DNA of 64,000 bases from Paenarthrobacter sp. PH39-S1 (GTDB lineage Bacteria > Actinomycetota > Actinomycetes > Actinomycetales > Micrococcaceae), in contig NZ_JASISR010000002.1 in the NCBI RefSeq assembly GCF_030063245.1, positions 1 to 64,000 on the forward strand, in the 5' to 3' direction. The notes beneath the pieces are model-generated. The model saw only the letters and a list, made by a program, of their open reading frames with translations, searched no databases and was not told where the DNA came from. The translations under genes and the position numbers were made by a program. Within the stretch, counting starts at the first letter, position 1; every line of letters starts with the position of its first letter. Below are positions 7,853-16,382 of the stretch, one piece after another.

Positions 7853-9385
7853 ATGACTCAGGTAGCTGCGGAATCCGTTGGAGTGTTGGTCCGGGACGCC
7901 CGCACCGATAGGGGCTGGACCCAGGGCCGGCTGGCCGCCGAGCTCGGCACGAGCCAAAGCGCGGTCGCCCGGATGGAACAGGGGAAACAAAATCTGAGCC
8001 TCAAGATGATCCAGCGGATGGAGTCCATCTTCGGCCGCAGCATCGTCAACGTCGGCGGGAGCGGCAAGCCGCGGATCACCCATCTGCGCGTGGTGGGTGG
8101 ACATCAACTCTCCGGCAGCGTGGACGTCAACTCCAGTAAGAATGCCGGCGTCGCCCTGCTGTGCGCCAGTCTGCTGAACCGCGGCTCCACGACGCTGCGC
8201 CGGCTGGCGCGGATCGAGGAGGTCAACCGGATCGTCGAACTGCTGACCAGCATCGGTGTCGAATGTACGTGGCTGAACGCCAACGATCTACTGGTCCGCC
8301 GACCCGCCGTGCTGAACCTGGCCGCCATGGACGTGGAGGCCGCGCGGCGCACCCGCAGTGTCATCATGCTGTTGGGGCCGCTGCTGGATGAAGAGGCCAG
8401 TTACCGGCTGCCGTATGCCGGCGGCTGCGATCTGGGAACGCGCACCGTGGGTCCGCATCTGCAGGCGCTGCGTGAATTCGGGCTGTCAGTCAAGGCGCAT
8501 GCTGGGTTCTACGCCATCCAGGCTCCCGAGGCCGACACCGCGGACCGCTCGTTCGTGCTGACCGAGCGCGGGGACACCGTGACAGAGAATGCCATCATGG
8601 CCGCAGCCCACCGTGAAGGCACCACCGTGATCCGCAACGCCAGTCCCAACTATATGGTCCAGGATCTGTGTTTCTACCTGCAGGGACTGGGCGTTCGTGT
8701 GGACGGGATCGGCAGCACCACGCTGACCATCCGGGGCAAGGCCAGGATTGACGTCGACCTCGAATATTCACCGTCCGAGGACCCAATCGAGGCGATGAGC
8801 CTGATCACGGCCGGCATTGTGACCGGTTCCGAGGTGACGATCCGGCGCGTGCCGATCGAGTTCATGGAAATCGAGCTCAGCGTGCTGGAGCAGATGGGCT
8901 TCCGGTACCGCAAGTCCGACGAATACACCGCCCATAACGGCCATACCAGGCTCGTGGACATCACCACTCTGCCGTCCGAGCTGACCGCGGCGGCGGACAA
9001 GATCCACGCCATGCCGTTCCCTGGGCTGAACATTGACAATCTTCCGTTCTTCGCCGTGATTGCCTCCTGCGCCCAGGGGTCGACGCTGATCCATGACTGG
9101 GTCTACGAGAACAGGGCCATTTACCTGACCGAACTCAACCGGCTCGGCGCCCGGGTTCGGCTGTTGGATCCGCACCGGATCGATGTCACCGGCCCCACTC
9201 GCTGGCGCGCAGCGGAAATCGGCTGCCCGCCGGCGCTGCGTCCGGCCGCCTGCATCCTGCTGGCGATGCTGGCGGCGAAGGGCACCTCCGAGCTGCGGAA
9301 CATCTACGTGATTGAACGGGGCTACGAGGATCTGGCCGAGCGGCTGAACACACTCGGCGCCGAGATCGAGTACTTCCAGGACTGA
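7853..9385 (+). CDS. XRE-type helix-turn-helix fused to a MurA-like enolpyruvyl transferase
   Basis: Residues about 8-62 form an XRE/HTH_3 DNA-binding domain (GWTQGRLAAELGTSQSAVAR). Residues about 75-510 form an EPSP-synthase-fold MurA domain. Catalytic positions are kept: Lys96 in SSKNAG (equivalent to E. coli K22), Cys192 in GGCDLGTR (C115) and Asp395 in FPGLNIDNL (D305). MurA transfers enolpyruvate from PEP to UDP-GlcNAc at the start of peptidoglycan synthesis. At 510 residues it is about 80 longer than ordinary MurA because of the HTH. Such fusions occur in related actinobacteria, probably as a second paralogue. Whether it is an enzyme, a regulator or both is open. Confidence 0.85.
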   Translation: MTQVAAESVGVLVRDARTDRGWTQGRLAAELGTSQSAVARMEQGKQNLSLKMIQRMESIFGRSIVNVGGSGKPRITHLRVVGGHQLSGSVDVNSSKNAGVALLCASLLNRGSTTLRRLARIEEVNRIVELLTSIGVECTWLNANDLLVRRPAVLNLAAMDVEAARRTRSVIMLLGPLLDEEASYRLPYAGGCDLGTRTVGPHLQALREFGLSVKAHAGFYAIQAPEADTADRSFVLTERGDTVTENAIMAAAHREGTTVIRNASPNYMVQDLCFYLQGLGVRVDGIGSTTLTIRGKARIDVDLEYSPSEDPIEAMSLITAGIVTGSEVTIRRVPIEFMEIELSVLEQMGFRYRKSDEYTAHNGHTRLVDITTLPSELTAAADKIHAMPFPGLNIDNLPFFAVIASCAQGSTLIHDWVYENRAIYLTELNRLGARVRLLDPHRIDVTGPTRWRAAEIGCPPALRPAACILLAMLAAKGTSELRNIYVIERGYEDLAERLNTLGAEIEYFQD

Positions 9386-9409
9386 GCGGCGGTCGCTCGC
9401 CTTGGTCGG

Positions 9410-10747
9410 TTACGCCTGCGTCGCGGCGAGGGCGGTGGCCAGATCCCGGGTGAGGTCCCCGATGTCCTCCAGACCCACCGAGAGCCGGAGAACACCGTCA
9501 GTCAGCCCGATCGCGGCCCGGCCTTCCGGTCCCATCGCCCGGTGTGTCGTCGTGGCCGGATGCGTGATCAAGGACTTCGCATCGCCCAGGTTGTTGGAGA
9601 TGTCGATGATCGTCAGGGCGTTGAGCAGGGCAAACGCGGCGTCCTTCGCCGTCGTGCCGGACGCGGCCCCTACTGCGCGTTCTGCGTCCTTGTCCGCCAC
9701 TGTGGGTTCCCCGGCCATGCCCGCCACTGCGGGTTCCCCGGGCCTGGCTGTATTAGTCCGGCTCACAGGGGGAGCCTGGCCGGCTGCGGCCAGCTCGAAG
9801 GTGAGCACGGTTCCACCGGCCTTCATCTGTGCACGTGCCAGTTCAAACTGCGGGTGCGAGGGCAGCAGTGGATACCTGACCCAGCTCACCGCGGGATGCT
9901 GTTCGAGGAACTCGGCGAGCCGCAGGGCATTTGCCGCGGAGTGCGCAACGCGCAGCCCCATGGTCTCGAGCCCCTTCGTCAGCACCCACGCGTTGAACGC
10001 CGACAGTGCCGGACCGGTATGGCGCATCAGCTGCTTGACCGGACCGTCAATAAACTCCTTGGTGCCCAAAATGGCACCGCCGAGGACGCGGCCCTGCCCA
10101 TCGATGTGCTTGGTCCCGGAATACACGATCACATCCGCGCCCAGTTCCCCACACTTTTGCAACAGCGGGGTGGCGAAGACATTGTCCGCCACCACCTTGG
10201 CTCCCGCGGCATGGGCCAGTCCGCAGACGGCCCGGATATCGACAATTTCCTGCATCGGGTTCGACGGGGATTCGAAGAATACCGCCGTCGTGGGCACGGA
10301 TAATGCCTCCCGCCACTGGCCGAGATCCGCGCCGTCAACAAAGACCGTCTCTACGCCCCAGCGCGGCAGGATCTCATTCAGGATCACGAAGCAGGAGCCG
10401 AACAGCGAACGGGCCGCGACCACCCGGTCGCCTGCCGCCAAGAGGGCCCCGAGGGCGGTGAAAACTGCGGACATCCCGGAGGCGGTGGCGAAGCAGGCTT
10501 CCGTGCCCTCGAGCAGCCGCAACCTTTCCTGGAACGTGGCGACGGACGGATTCCCGTACCGGGAGTAGACGAAACGGTCCACCTCACCGGTGAAGGCCGC
10601 CTCCGCCGCCTCCGCCGATTCATAGACATAACCGGAGTTCAGGAACAGCGCCTCCGAGGTCTCCTGGAAGTTGGAGCGGTCCAGGCCACCGCGCACCGCC
10701 TGGGTATCCGGCGCCCAGCCCGGAGCATCCTGATTAAAATTGCTCAT
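9410..10747 (-). CDS. metZ: O-succinylhomoserine sulfhydrylase
   Basis: This 445-residue PLP enzyme of the Cys/Met metabolism family makes homocysteine from O-succinylhomoserine and sulfide. The PLP lysine is Lys213 in YSGTKHIDGQGR, and the family motifs YSRYGNPSVATFQERL and ESPSNPMQEIVDI are present. Residues about 321-368 are a low-complexity insert (including GEPAVAGMA/GEPTVAD repeats) not expected in MetZ, which is normally about 400 residues. It lies on a surface loop of the C-terminal domain by inference. It is the third gene of an operon with a DUF1737 gene and a rhodanese, downstream of a SAM-IV riboswitch, so it should be repressed when S-adenosylmethionine is plentiful. Confidence 0.93.
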   Translation of the reverse strand: MSNFNQDAPGWAPDTQAVRGGLDRSNFQETSEALFLNSGYVYESAEAAEAAFTGEVDRFVYSRYGNPSVATFQERLRLLEGTEACFATASGMSAVFTALGALLAAGDRVVAARSLFGSCFVILNEILPRWGVETVFVDGADLGQWREALSVPTTAVFFESPSNPMQEIVDIRAVCGLAHAAGAKVVADNVFATPLLQKCGELGADVIVYSGTKHIDGQGRVLGGAILGTKEFIDGPVKQLMRHTGPALSAFNAWVLTKGLETMGLRVAHSAANALRLAEFLEQHPAVSWVRYPLLPSHPQFELARAQMKAGGTVLTFELAAAGQAPPVSRTNTARPGEPAVAGMAGEPTVADKDAERAVGAASGTTAKDAAFALLNALTIIDISNNLGDAKSLITHPATTTHRAMGPEGRAAIGLTDGVLRLSVGLEDIGDLTRDLATALAATQA

Positions 10748-10768
10748 CTCAGTCCTTTAGCTCGGGGC

Positions 10769-11167
10769 CTATTTGCAAGGGAGCTGGCGGTTTTTCCAGC
10801 CGTTGACGATCCGGTCCCCGTAAGCATCCGGGACGCCCTCGAACCCTTCCAGCACATTCCAACTGGTGAATCCGGCGCCCGACGCGGCCTCCGCGGCGCT
10901 GACCGAACGCACGCCGGAACGGCAAAGGAAGACCAGCTCGGTCTGCCCCTCATCGGGGGCTTGGGCGCGCAGTTCGTCGAGGAAATCCGGGTTCAGCACG
11001 CCGCCGGCCAGGTTCCACTGGATCAACAGCGGGTCACGTCCGGTCATCGAGGTGTCCGGCACGCCGATGTGGTGCCATTCAGCCTCGGTGCGCACATCCA
11101 CCAGCACGGCCCCGACCGCGAGCTTGTTCCAAGCCTGTGCCGGGGTGAGGTCGCCCGCGTAGCTCAT
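10769..11167 (-). CDS. Rhodanese-like sulfurtransferase
   Basis: The 132-residue single-domain protein has the rhodanese pattern VLVDVRTEAEWHHIGVPD near the start and an active-site loop CRSGVRS (catalytic Cys at about residue 82). Its start codon overlaps the DUF1737 stop, and metZ begins 22 bp downstream. It may carry sulfur for the sulfhydrylation pathway, which is an inference from the operon and the riboswitch. Confidence 0.9.
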   Translation of the reverse strand: MSYAGDLTPAQAWNKLAVGAVLVDVRTEAEWHHIGVPDTSMTGRDPLLIQWNLAGGVLNPDFLDELRAQAPDEGQTELVFLCRSGVRSVSAAEAASGAGFTSWNVLEGFEGVPDAYGDRIVNGWKNRQLPCK

Positions 11168-11376
11168 TTGACGCCGTCGTCCGTTGACCCGGCACCGGGC
11201 AGAATGACCGCCTGCGCGGCAACGGTCCGGCCGCCGTCGAACGCCAGCGACGGGCTGCCATAGAGAATATAGCCTTCGGCCAAGGCGGCACTGACGCGCT
11301 CGCAGAACGAATGGTCATCCGGACCGGTGAGCAGCCGGTAAGTCAGCGGGGTTTCTTTGGCGGGTGTAGCTGTCAA
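11164..11376 (-). CDS. DUF1737 protein
   Basis: The 70-residue protein contains YRLLTGPDDHSFCERVSAAL and GYILYGSPSLAFDG, the pattern of DUF1737. Its function is unknown. The start is TTG at 11374-11376, chosen because GAGGAG lies seven bases upstream. It is the first gene after the SAM-IV riboswitch and overlaps the rhodanese start by four bases, so it belongs to the methionine operon. Confidence 0.85.
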   Translation of the reverse strand: MTATPAKETPLTYRLLTGPDDHSFCERVSAALAEGYILYGSPSLAFDGGRTVAAQAVILPGAGSTDDGVK

Positions 11377-11464
11377 GGTAGTCTCCTCATTGCAATCGAA
11401 GGGTGCAAGCGGAAAGGTGCAGACAGCCCGGGGCCTTGCCGGGAACGTTCACGCTTGCAACCGG

Positions 11465-11572
11465 TGGCCGTCAAGCCAGGTTTTGCCGAGTAGTCACCTG
11501 AGGCACCCCGCCGGAATAGAGGGTTGCCGGCCAGCAAGTCAGGGCTTGGCACTGGCGCTCGTTACTCATCTA
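11465..11572 (-). ncRNA. SAM-IV riboswitch
   Basis: Read on the minus strand from 11570, the leader shows the SAM-IV core in order: GATGAGTAACGAGCGCCAGT, GCTGGCCGGCAACCCTC, GGCGGGGTGCC and GGTGACTACTC, with a downstream pseudoknot arm near AAAACCTGGC. It precedes the DUF1737-rhodanese-metZ operon by about 90 nt. S-adenosylmethionine binding is expected to lower expression of these genes. Confidence 0.9.
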
Positions 11573-11657
11573 GAAAATTAGCACACCGACGGATCAGCCG
11601 GTCAACAGGACGCCGACTGTGGCGCCGGATGACGGGGGCTGATGCCGGACTGAGGAG

Positions 11658-12629
11658 CTACTCCGCGTCGTGGATCAGTTGGTTCAACTCGGCGGTAAGG
11701 CCGGCGCGCACGCCGGGGCTGCCGATTTCCCGGCCGTCAATATGATTCACGGGGGCGAGCAGCCGGATACTGGAAATCAGCCAGACGCCGTCCGCGTCGA
11801 AGAGATCCCCGGGCTCCACGGGGCCGTAACCCAGCTCCCAGCCGGCGGCCTTGGCGGCCGTAAACAGCGCACCCTGCGAGGTGCCGGGCAAGATTCCGCT
11901 GTCCAGCTGGGGGGTGATCAGTCGCTTGACCCGGTCGGGCCCGCCACCTTCGGCATGGGCCAGCAGAACGGACGACGTCGGGCCCTCCAGCACGCGCCCG
12001 TCACCGCTGGTGAAAATCACGTCGTCCGCGCCATGCACACGGGCGTAGCGCAGGGCCGCCATATTCACCGCGTAGGACAAGGTCTTGGCACCCAGCAGAA
12101 GCCACGGCGCACGCTCGGCGATGGAGCTGTCGTAACCGCGTTCCAGCAACAGCACATCGATTCCGCTTTCGCGTTGCGCCCGACCGGTGGCGGGAGGCTC
12201 CGAGGCCTGGACCCAAGCCGTCGGGATCGTGCTCCCCTCCACGCCGCGGGTGACGATGAGCTTGAGCACCATCTCGTCGGGGATGTTTTCCGTGGCGCTC
12301 ATCCGGCTGTCTTCTCCGGTGCCGCCGGCCCCAACCGCGCCTCCGGCCCGGGCGGAGGCGCGGTTGCGGCGGAATTCGGTGACCGCCGTCGTCATGGCAC
12401 GCCGCCACGCGTCCTGGGACGGTATCTGCAGATCCATGGCCCGAGCGGAGGAATCCAGCCGGTCCAGATGCGCCTGGGGCTTCCGTGGCGTCCCGCCGAC
12501 CACCAGCAGGGATTCGAAAACCCCGTCTCCCCGGGTGGCTCCCTGGTCCGTGGCCATCAGTGTGGGCTTGCTGGCGTCGGCAATGCGTCCGTCCGGTGCG
12601 GAGGGGTCCAAGAATACCAAAACAGTCAT
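11658..12629 (-). CDS. pabC: Aminodeoxychorismate lyase (class IV aminotransferase fold)
   Basis: This 323-residue fold-type IV PLP enzyme is expected to release pyruvate from aminodeoxychorismate to give p-aminobenzoate for folate. Supporting motifs are TRGDGVFESLLV, the PLP lysine in LLLGAKTLSYAVNMAALRYA, and GRVLEGPTSSVLL with a late GTSQGALF. A Gly/Ala-rich segment (residues about 90-110) is a likely disordered insert. The chorismate-binding pabB lies just upstream on the same strand, which favours PabC over a branched-chain or D-amino acid aminotransferase. A TAAGCT box six bases before the ATG suggests its own leaderless promoter. Confidence 0.85.
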   Translation of the reverse strand: MTVLVFLDPSAPDGRIADASKPTLMATDQGATRGDGVFESLLVVGGTPRKPQAHLDRLDSSARAMDLQIPSQDAWRRAMTTAVTEFRRNRASARAGGAVGAGGTGEDSRMSATENIPDEMVLKLIVTRGVEGSTIPTAWVQASEPPATGRAQRESGIDVLLLERGYDSSIAERAPWLLLGAKTLSYAVNMAALRYARVHGADDVIFTSGDGRVLEGPTSSVLLAHAEGGGPDRVKRLITPQLDSGILPGTSQGALFTAAKAAGWELGYGPVEPGDLFDADGVWLISSIRLLAPVNHIDGREIGSPGVRAGLTAELNQLIHDAE

Positions 12630-12695
12630 GGTTTCAGCTTAGTGCCGCGGGCAGGCCGCCTTTCGGCCCACCCGGGCTGGGCGCGGCGCGGTGGG

Positions 12696-14855
12696 CTAGC
12701 CGGGAAAGACCGTGCCGAGGGCCGAGAGCACGCCGTACGCCTTCGCCTGGATCTCCAGCCATTCCTCCTGCGGAACGGAGTCCGCGGTGATCGCACCGCC
12801 CGCGCCCAAACTGAGCCGACCGCCGCCGTCGTCCGTCGTTTCGATCACGAGCGTGCGGATGGTGACGGACAGATCGGCGGCGCCATCGAGGGAAAAATAG
12901 CCGATGGCGCCAGAATAAATTCCGCGAGGGGCTGCTTCCAGCCCGTCCAAAATGGCCATGGTGCTGATTTTTGGCGCGCCGGTCATGGAGCCGGCGGGGA
13001 ACGCGGCGGCCACGGCCTCGGTGCGGGTGGACCCGGGCCGAAGCTGCGCCTCAATGGTGCTGACCATCTGGTGCACGGTGGCGTAGCTTTCCACAGCGCA
13101 GAGACGGGGAACCGAGAGCGAATCCGGCACGGCGAAGTGCGAGAGGTCATTTCGGAGCAGATCCACAATCATGATGTTCTCCGCCCGGTCTTTCGCCGAG
13201 TTTGCCAGCTCGGATTTCAGTGCCGCGTCCAGGTCCGGATCCGGATGCCGACGCCGGGTGCCCTTGATCGGCTCCGCCCGCATCGTGCCGCCGGCGGTGA
13301 TCCGCAGGAACCGCTCAGGCGAGGTACCGGCGACGGCGAGTGCGCCGAAGCGCAGGTAGCTGGCAAAAGGGGCCGGATTCCGTCGGCGCAGCTGCCGATA
13401 GGTCCGCCACGGATCGAGGGGGACCGCGGTGGTAGCCGTGAGCGACGTCGTCAGGCAGATCTCGTAGGAATTACCATCCGCAATCTGCGCCTGGGCCCGG
13501 GCGATTTTGTCCCGGTAGGCTGACTCAGAATCCCGGATGGTGAACACCGGCGCTTCGGCCCCCGTCGACGGCGGTTCGCTCGTCAACTGGCCGGTCGTCG
13601 GCGGCCCAACCTCCGGCGAATCCGTTGGGAGCTCATCGGAGGCGAGCGCTTCGACAGCGGCGCGAGCGGCATTCAGCCAGGCTGCCGCTTCCGAAGCCCC
13701 GGCAGCACCATCCGTGCCATGGCCCTGCTGGGAGAGGGCCAATAGGTAGACGCAGCGGCGGGCATGGTCGACGACGACCGCCCGCCCGGCGAAAATCAGT
13801 GCGGCATCATCTGGGCGTCCGGCTGTTCCCGGCCCCGCTGCATCCGCTCCTCCCGTTTCCCGTTTGAGTTCATAGCCCAGGTAGCCAAGCCAGCCGAGGG
13901 CGAAGCCGCAGTCATAGTCGTCCGGGGTACGGACGGCCTTACGGCCCCAGACGGTGTCCAGCCAGCGGAAAAACGGGTCCTGGACACGGGCCGTCACGGC
14001 GCCCGTCCTGACTTTGGTCACGCCGTCGCCGTGCCGGGCAAACTGACCGTAACTGCCGCCGTCGTCCGCCATGATGGAGAACCGGCTCCGGGTGTCAAGG
14101 GCCGCCGTGGCCTGTCCGACGGGAGCCGACCGGGAATCGGCGTCCGAGCTGTCCAGCCAGACGGAGTTTTCGGACCTGCCGTACAGCGTCTCGAAAAGCG
14201 ACTCCTGGTCCGGATAGGCCTCGAGCCGTCGCACCTCCAGCTCCAGCCCGCGGCGCCGGGAGCGTTCTGGTGCCAGCAGCGCCTCCAGCGGCGGCAGGGA
14301 AGTCAGCGCCAGCAGCACCTGGGCCGGCACGGAGTCATCCGCACGCCCCTCAACCAGCAAGTCTGCGGTCGCGGCGGCCCCCCCTGCGGCCAGCAGCTCA
14401 TCCTCCTGGTCGGCCCAGGCATCCCAGAACGGCGCAAATGTGACGCCGTCCCTGGCCAGCGCACGGAACTTCCGCTCGCCCGGCGCCGCCTCTACCCATA
14501 CGATGGTGTCCAAGTAGGGTGTGGCCGACGAATGCGCCGCCCCAACGCCTTCAACGATCACGATCTCGGCTGGCTCCGTGACGCGTGGTGCGCCGTCGTA
14601 GTGGTTTTCCCAGTCCCAGCTGGTCCACTGCGCAGGCAGGCCCTGCCGCAGCGGTGTGAGGACGGTGCTCACATAGCGCTCCACGCCGGCGGCCAGCCCG
14701 TTCCAGCCGGGATAAATGTCCTCAAGATGGAAGACCGAGACTCTGCGGTGCTCGCGCAGCAGGGCAGCGAGCTCCAGCGCCAACACGGTTTTCCCCGCTC
14801 CGGAGCGGCCGTCAATGCCGATGATCACCGGCGCGGTGCTGCTAGCGCTGAACAT
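12696..14855 (-). CDS. pabB: P-loop kinase-like domain fused to aminodeoxychorismate synthase component I
   Basis: I place the start at ATG 14853-14855, giving 719 residues. Residues 13-23 are a P-loop (GIDGRSGAGKT), and the first about 200 residues resemble uridine-kinase-type NTPases, with VEGVGA as a Walker B-like strand. The rest is PabB: an N-terminal component-I domain, then the chorismate-binding domain with AEPIKGTRRR, IMIVDLLRNDLS, MTGAPKISTMAILDGLE and RGIYSGAIGYFS. PIKGT marks the PabB type rather than TrpE. It would aminate chorismate with a glutamine amidotransferase (PabA) not in this window. The frame is open further upstream to a TTG at 14954, but a separate 44-codon ORF occupies that region. 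Confidence 0.87.
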   Translation of the reverse strand: MFSASSTAPVIIGIDGRSGAGKTVLALELAALLREHRRVSVFHLEDIYPGWNGLAAGVERYVSTVLTPLRQGLPAQWTSWDWENHYDGAPRVTEPAEIVIVEGVGAAHSSATPYLDTIVWVEAAPGERKFRALARDGVTFAPFWDAWADQEDELLAAGGAAATADLLVEGRADDSVPAQVLLALTSLPPLEALLAPERSRRRGLELEVRRLEAYPDQESLFETLYGRSENSVWLDSSDADSRSAPVGQATAALDTRSRFSIMADDGGSYGQFARHGDGVTKVRTGAVTARVQDPFFRWLDTVWGRKAVRTPDDYDCGFALGWLGYLGYELKRETGGADAAGPGTAGRPDDAALIFAGRAVVVDHARRCVYLLALSQQGHGTDGAAGASEAAAWLNAARAAVEALASDELPTDSPEVGPPTTGQLTSEPPSTGAEAPVFTIRDSESAYRDKIARAQAQIADGNSYEICLTTSLTATTAVPLDPWRTYRQLRRRNPAPFASYLRFGALAVAGTSPERFLRITAGGTMRAEPIKGTRRRHPDPDLDAALKSELANSAKDRAENIMIVDLLRNDLSHFAVPDSLSVPRLCAVESYATVHQMVSTIEAQLRPGSTRTEAVAAAFPAGSMTGAPKISTMAILDGLEAAPRGIYSGAIGYFSLDGAADLSVTIRTLVIETTDDGGGRLSLGAGGAITADSVPQEEWLEIQAKAYGVLSALGTVFPG

Positions 14856-14976
14856 CGGCAGCCCCCGCCGAGGCTTGGGCACCGCCGCGAAAGGATGACG
14901 CAGGCATTGGCCCGGCCATCGGCGGACGTCCACGGTCTCCGGTGCGGCGGGCAAGGTTCCGGTAGGGCAGCGTCAT
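14842..14976 (-). CDS. Possible 44-codon leader ORF overlapping pabB start
   Basis: A minus-strand ATG at 14974-14976 lies six bases after TACACT, a good -10 box, so it would be the first codon of a leaderless transcript. The frame gives 44 residues (MTLPYRNLARR..., Arg- and Gly-rich) and stops at 14842-14844, fourteen bases past the ATG chosen for pabB. The peptide matches no family I know. It could couple translation into pabB or be chance. Confidence 0.35.
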   Translation of the reverse strand: MTLPYRNLARRTGDRGRPPMAGPMPASSFRGGAQASAGAADVQR

Positions 14977-15055
14977 GAGAACAGTGTAACGAGGGGGCCG
15001 TCAGTACCGCCGACGGGGCGGCTGGTATGCGGCGGCGGGGCGCCGACGGCTATCG

Positions 15056-15676
15056 TCAGAGGACCACGAGCAGGGCGCCGACGGCGATGAAGAGCAGACC
15101 GAATATCCTGTTCAGCGTCAGCTGTCCGCGCTCGCTGGCCGTGAGATGTTGAAGTTGCTTGGCTCCCGCGGCGAAGATCAACCACATCACCACGACGTCA
15201 ATCAACACCACCGTTGCCGTCAGGACCACGTACTGCTGCGCCAATGGCTCCTGCGGGCGGATGAATTGCGGCATGAAGGCGAGGAAGAAGACAATCGCCT
15301 TGGGGTTGAGCAGATTGACCCAGAGACCGCGCAGGAACATGGAGCGGCGTGCCTCGCGGACCCTGCCGGTGGAATCTTCCGCGCTGGTGTCGGCCTTCGC
15401 CAGCAGCTTGCGGATGCCGAGGTAGACCAGGTAGGCGGCCCCGGCGTACCGGATGATGTGGAAGGCCAGCGGCGAGCTGGAAACCAGAAGGCCGACGCCG
15501 GCGGCAACAATGACGATTTGGATGATGAGCGCCAGCTGTTGGCCCAGAATTCCCCAGATCGCGCGCCGGAATCCCGCCGTCAGGGCGTTGCTCATAGTGT
15601 TGATGGCTCCCGCCCCGGGGGTGAGGCTGATCATCGCGCCAGCCCCGACCAGGGCCAGCCAGAGGGAAAATTCCAT
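15056..15676 (-). CDS. LysE/RhtB-family amino acid exporter
   Basis: This 206-residue membrane protein has six hydrophobic segments and the family motif LTPGAGAINTMSNALTAGFRR near the N-terminus (variant of TPGPN). WVNLLNPKAIVFFLAFMPQF is the conserved LNPKA-xxFF signature. It should export amino acids or homoserine/threonine-type metabolites; the substrate is not predictable. It is a single gene. TAAGCT six bases before the ATG suggests leaderless transcription. Confidence 0.9.
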   Translation of the reverse strand: MEFSLWLALVGAGAMISLTPGAGAINTMSNALTAGFRRAIWGILGQQLALIIQIVIVAAGVGLLVSSSPLAFHIIRYAGAAYLVYLGIRKLLAKADTSAEDSTGRVREARRSMFLRGLWVNLLNPKAIVFFLAFMPQFIRPQEPLAQQYVVLTATVVLIDVVVMWLIFAAGAKQLQHLTASERGQLTLNRIFGLLFIAVGALLVVL

Positions 15677-15745
15677 TAGGCAAGCTTAAAGCGTGCGAAA
15701 CGGCCTGCCGTCACGCCGCGGCTTTCAGACGCGAGCGCAACAACC

Positions 15746-15790
15746 CTGTCGGGCACAACACTGTCGGGCATAAGCCTGTCGGGCACAAGA
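15746..15790. repeat. 15-bp tandem repeat, three copies
   Basis: The unit CTGTCGGGCACAACA occurs three times at 15746, 15761 and 15776 with small changes. It lies in the gap between the acetyltransferase gene's end and lysE. Confidence 0.85.
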
Positions 15791-15799
15791 ATTTGGCCT

Positions 15800-16333
15800 C
15801 TACGGTGCAGCTGACGGGGCTGGCTCAATCCAGTAGCGCCGTTTGCCGTTGCGGCTGTCCTCGTAGACGCCGCCATTGCACTCGATGGTTGCCCGCGAGC
15901 CGACGTTTGCCTCGTCGCAGGTCAGTAGAACCCGATTAATGCCCAGGATCCGCGCTATCGGCAGGGCGTCACGGAGTGCCTTCCGGGCGTGCCCTTGCCG
16001 CCGCGCACTCGGACGAATGCTGTAGCCGATGTGACCACCCTGCTCGAACAGGTAGTCGGTGAGCTGGTGCCGGACGGCGATCGAGCCAAGGAAGACGTTC
16101 CCTTCAACGATCCAGCGGTAGGTGCAGGGGACGAAGCCTTCCTTGCGCTTCGTCTCCGGCAGCGCGTCAGCGATCAGTGCGGCGGTGAAACGTCGAAAGG
16201 TTTCCGGATCCCGCAGCTCATCCCGCCGCCAGTCCTCGGCGCCGGCACCATCGAGATGACCGCCGTCGAACTCCGCGGTGCCGGCCAGCCAGGACGCGTG
16301 AAAACGGATGTCGGGAACGATGAGAGAGGCCAT
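15800..16333 (-). CDS. GNAT-family N-acetyltransferase
   Basis: The 177-residue protein has the acetyl-CoA binding motif A in IGYSIRPSARRQGHARKALR and the following helix, and it ends in an aromatic stretch (KRRYWIEP). It resembles the RimJ/RimL or YhhY-like group, which acetylates amino groups; the substrate is unknown. TAAGAT six bases before the ATG and no ribosome site suggest a leaderless message. Confidence 0.85.
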   Translation of the reverse strand: MASLIVPDIRFHASWLAGTAEFDGGHLDGAGAEDWRRDELRDPETFRRFTAALIADALPETKRKEGFVPCTYRWIVEGNVFLGSIAVRHQLTDYLFEQGGHIGYSIRPSARRQGHARKALRDALPIARILGINRVLLTCDEANVGSRATIECNGGVYEDSRNGKRRYWIEPAPSAAP

Positions 16334-16382
16334 GATTCGATCTTAGGGGGCCGACGCGGCAAGGCCCCTGCCACCAGGCAGC

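Noticed and set aside
11670-13523. A 617-codon open frame on the plus strand opposite pabC and pabB
   Set aside because: It is an antisense shadow caused by high GC. Its protein is low in complexity and matches nothing, while pabC and pabB on the other strand have full family motifs.
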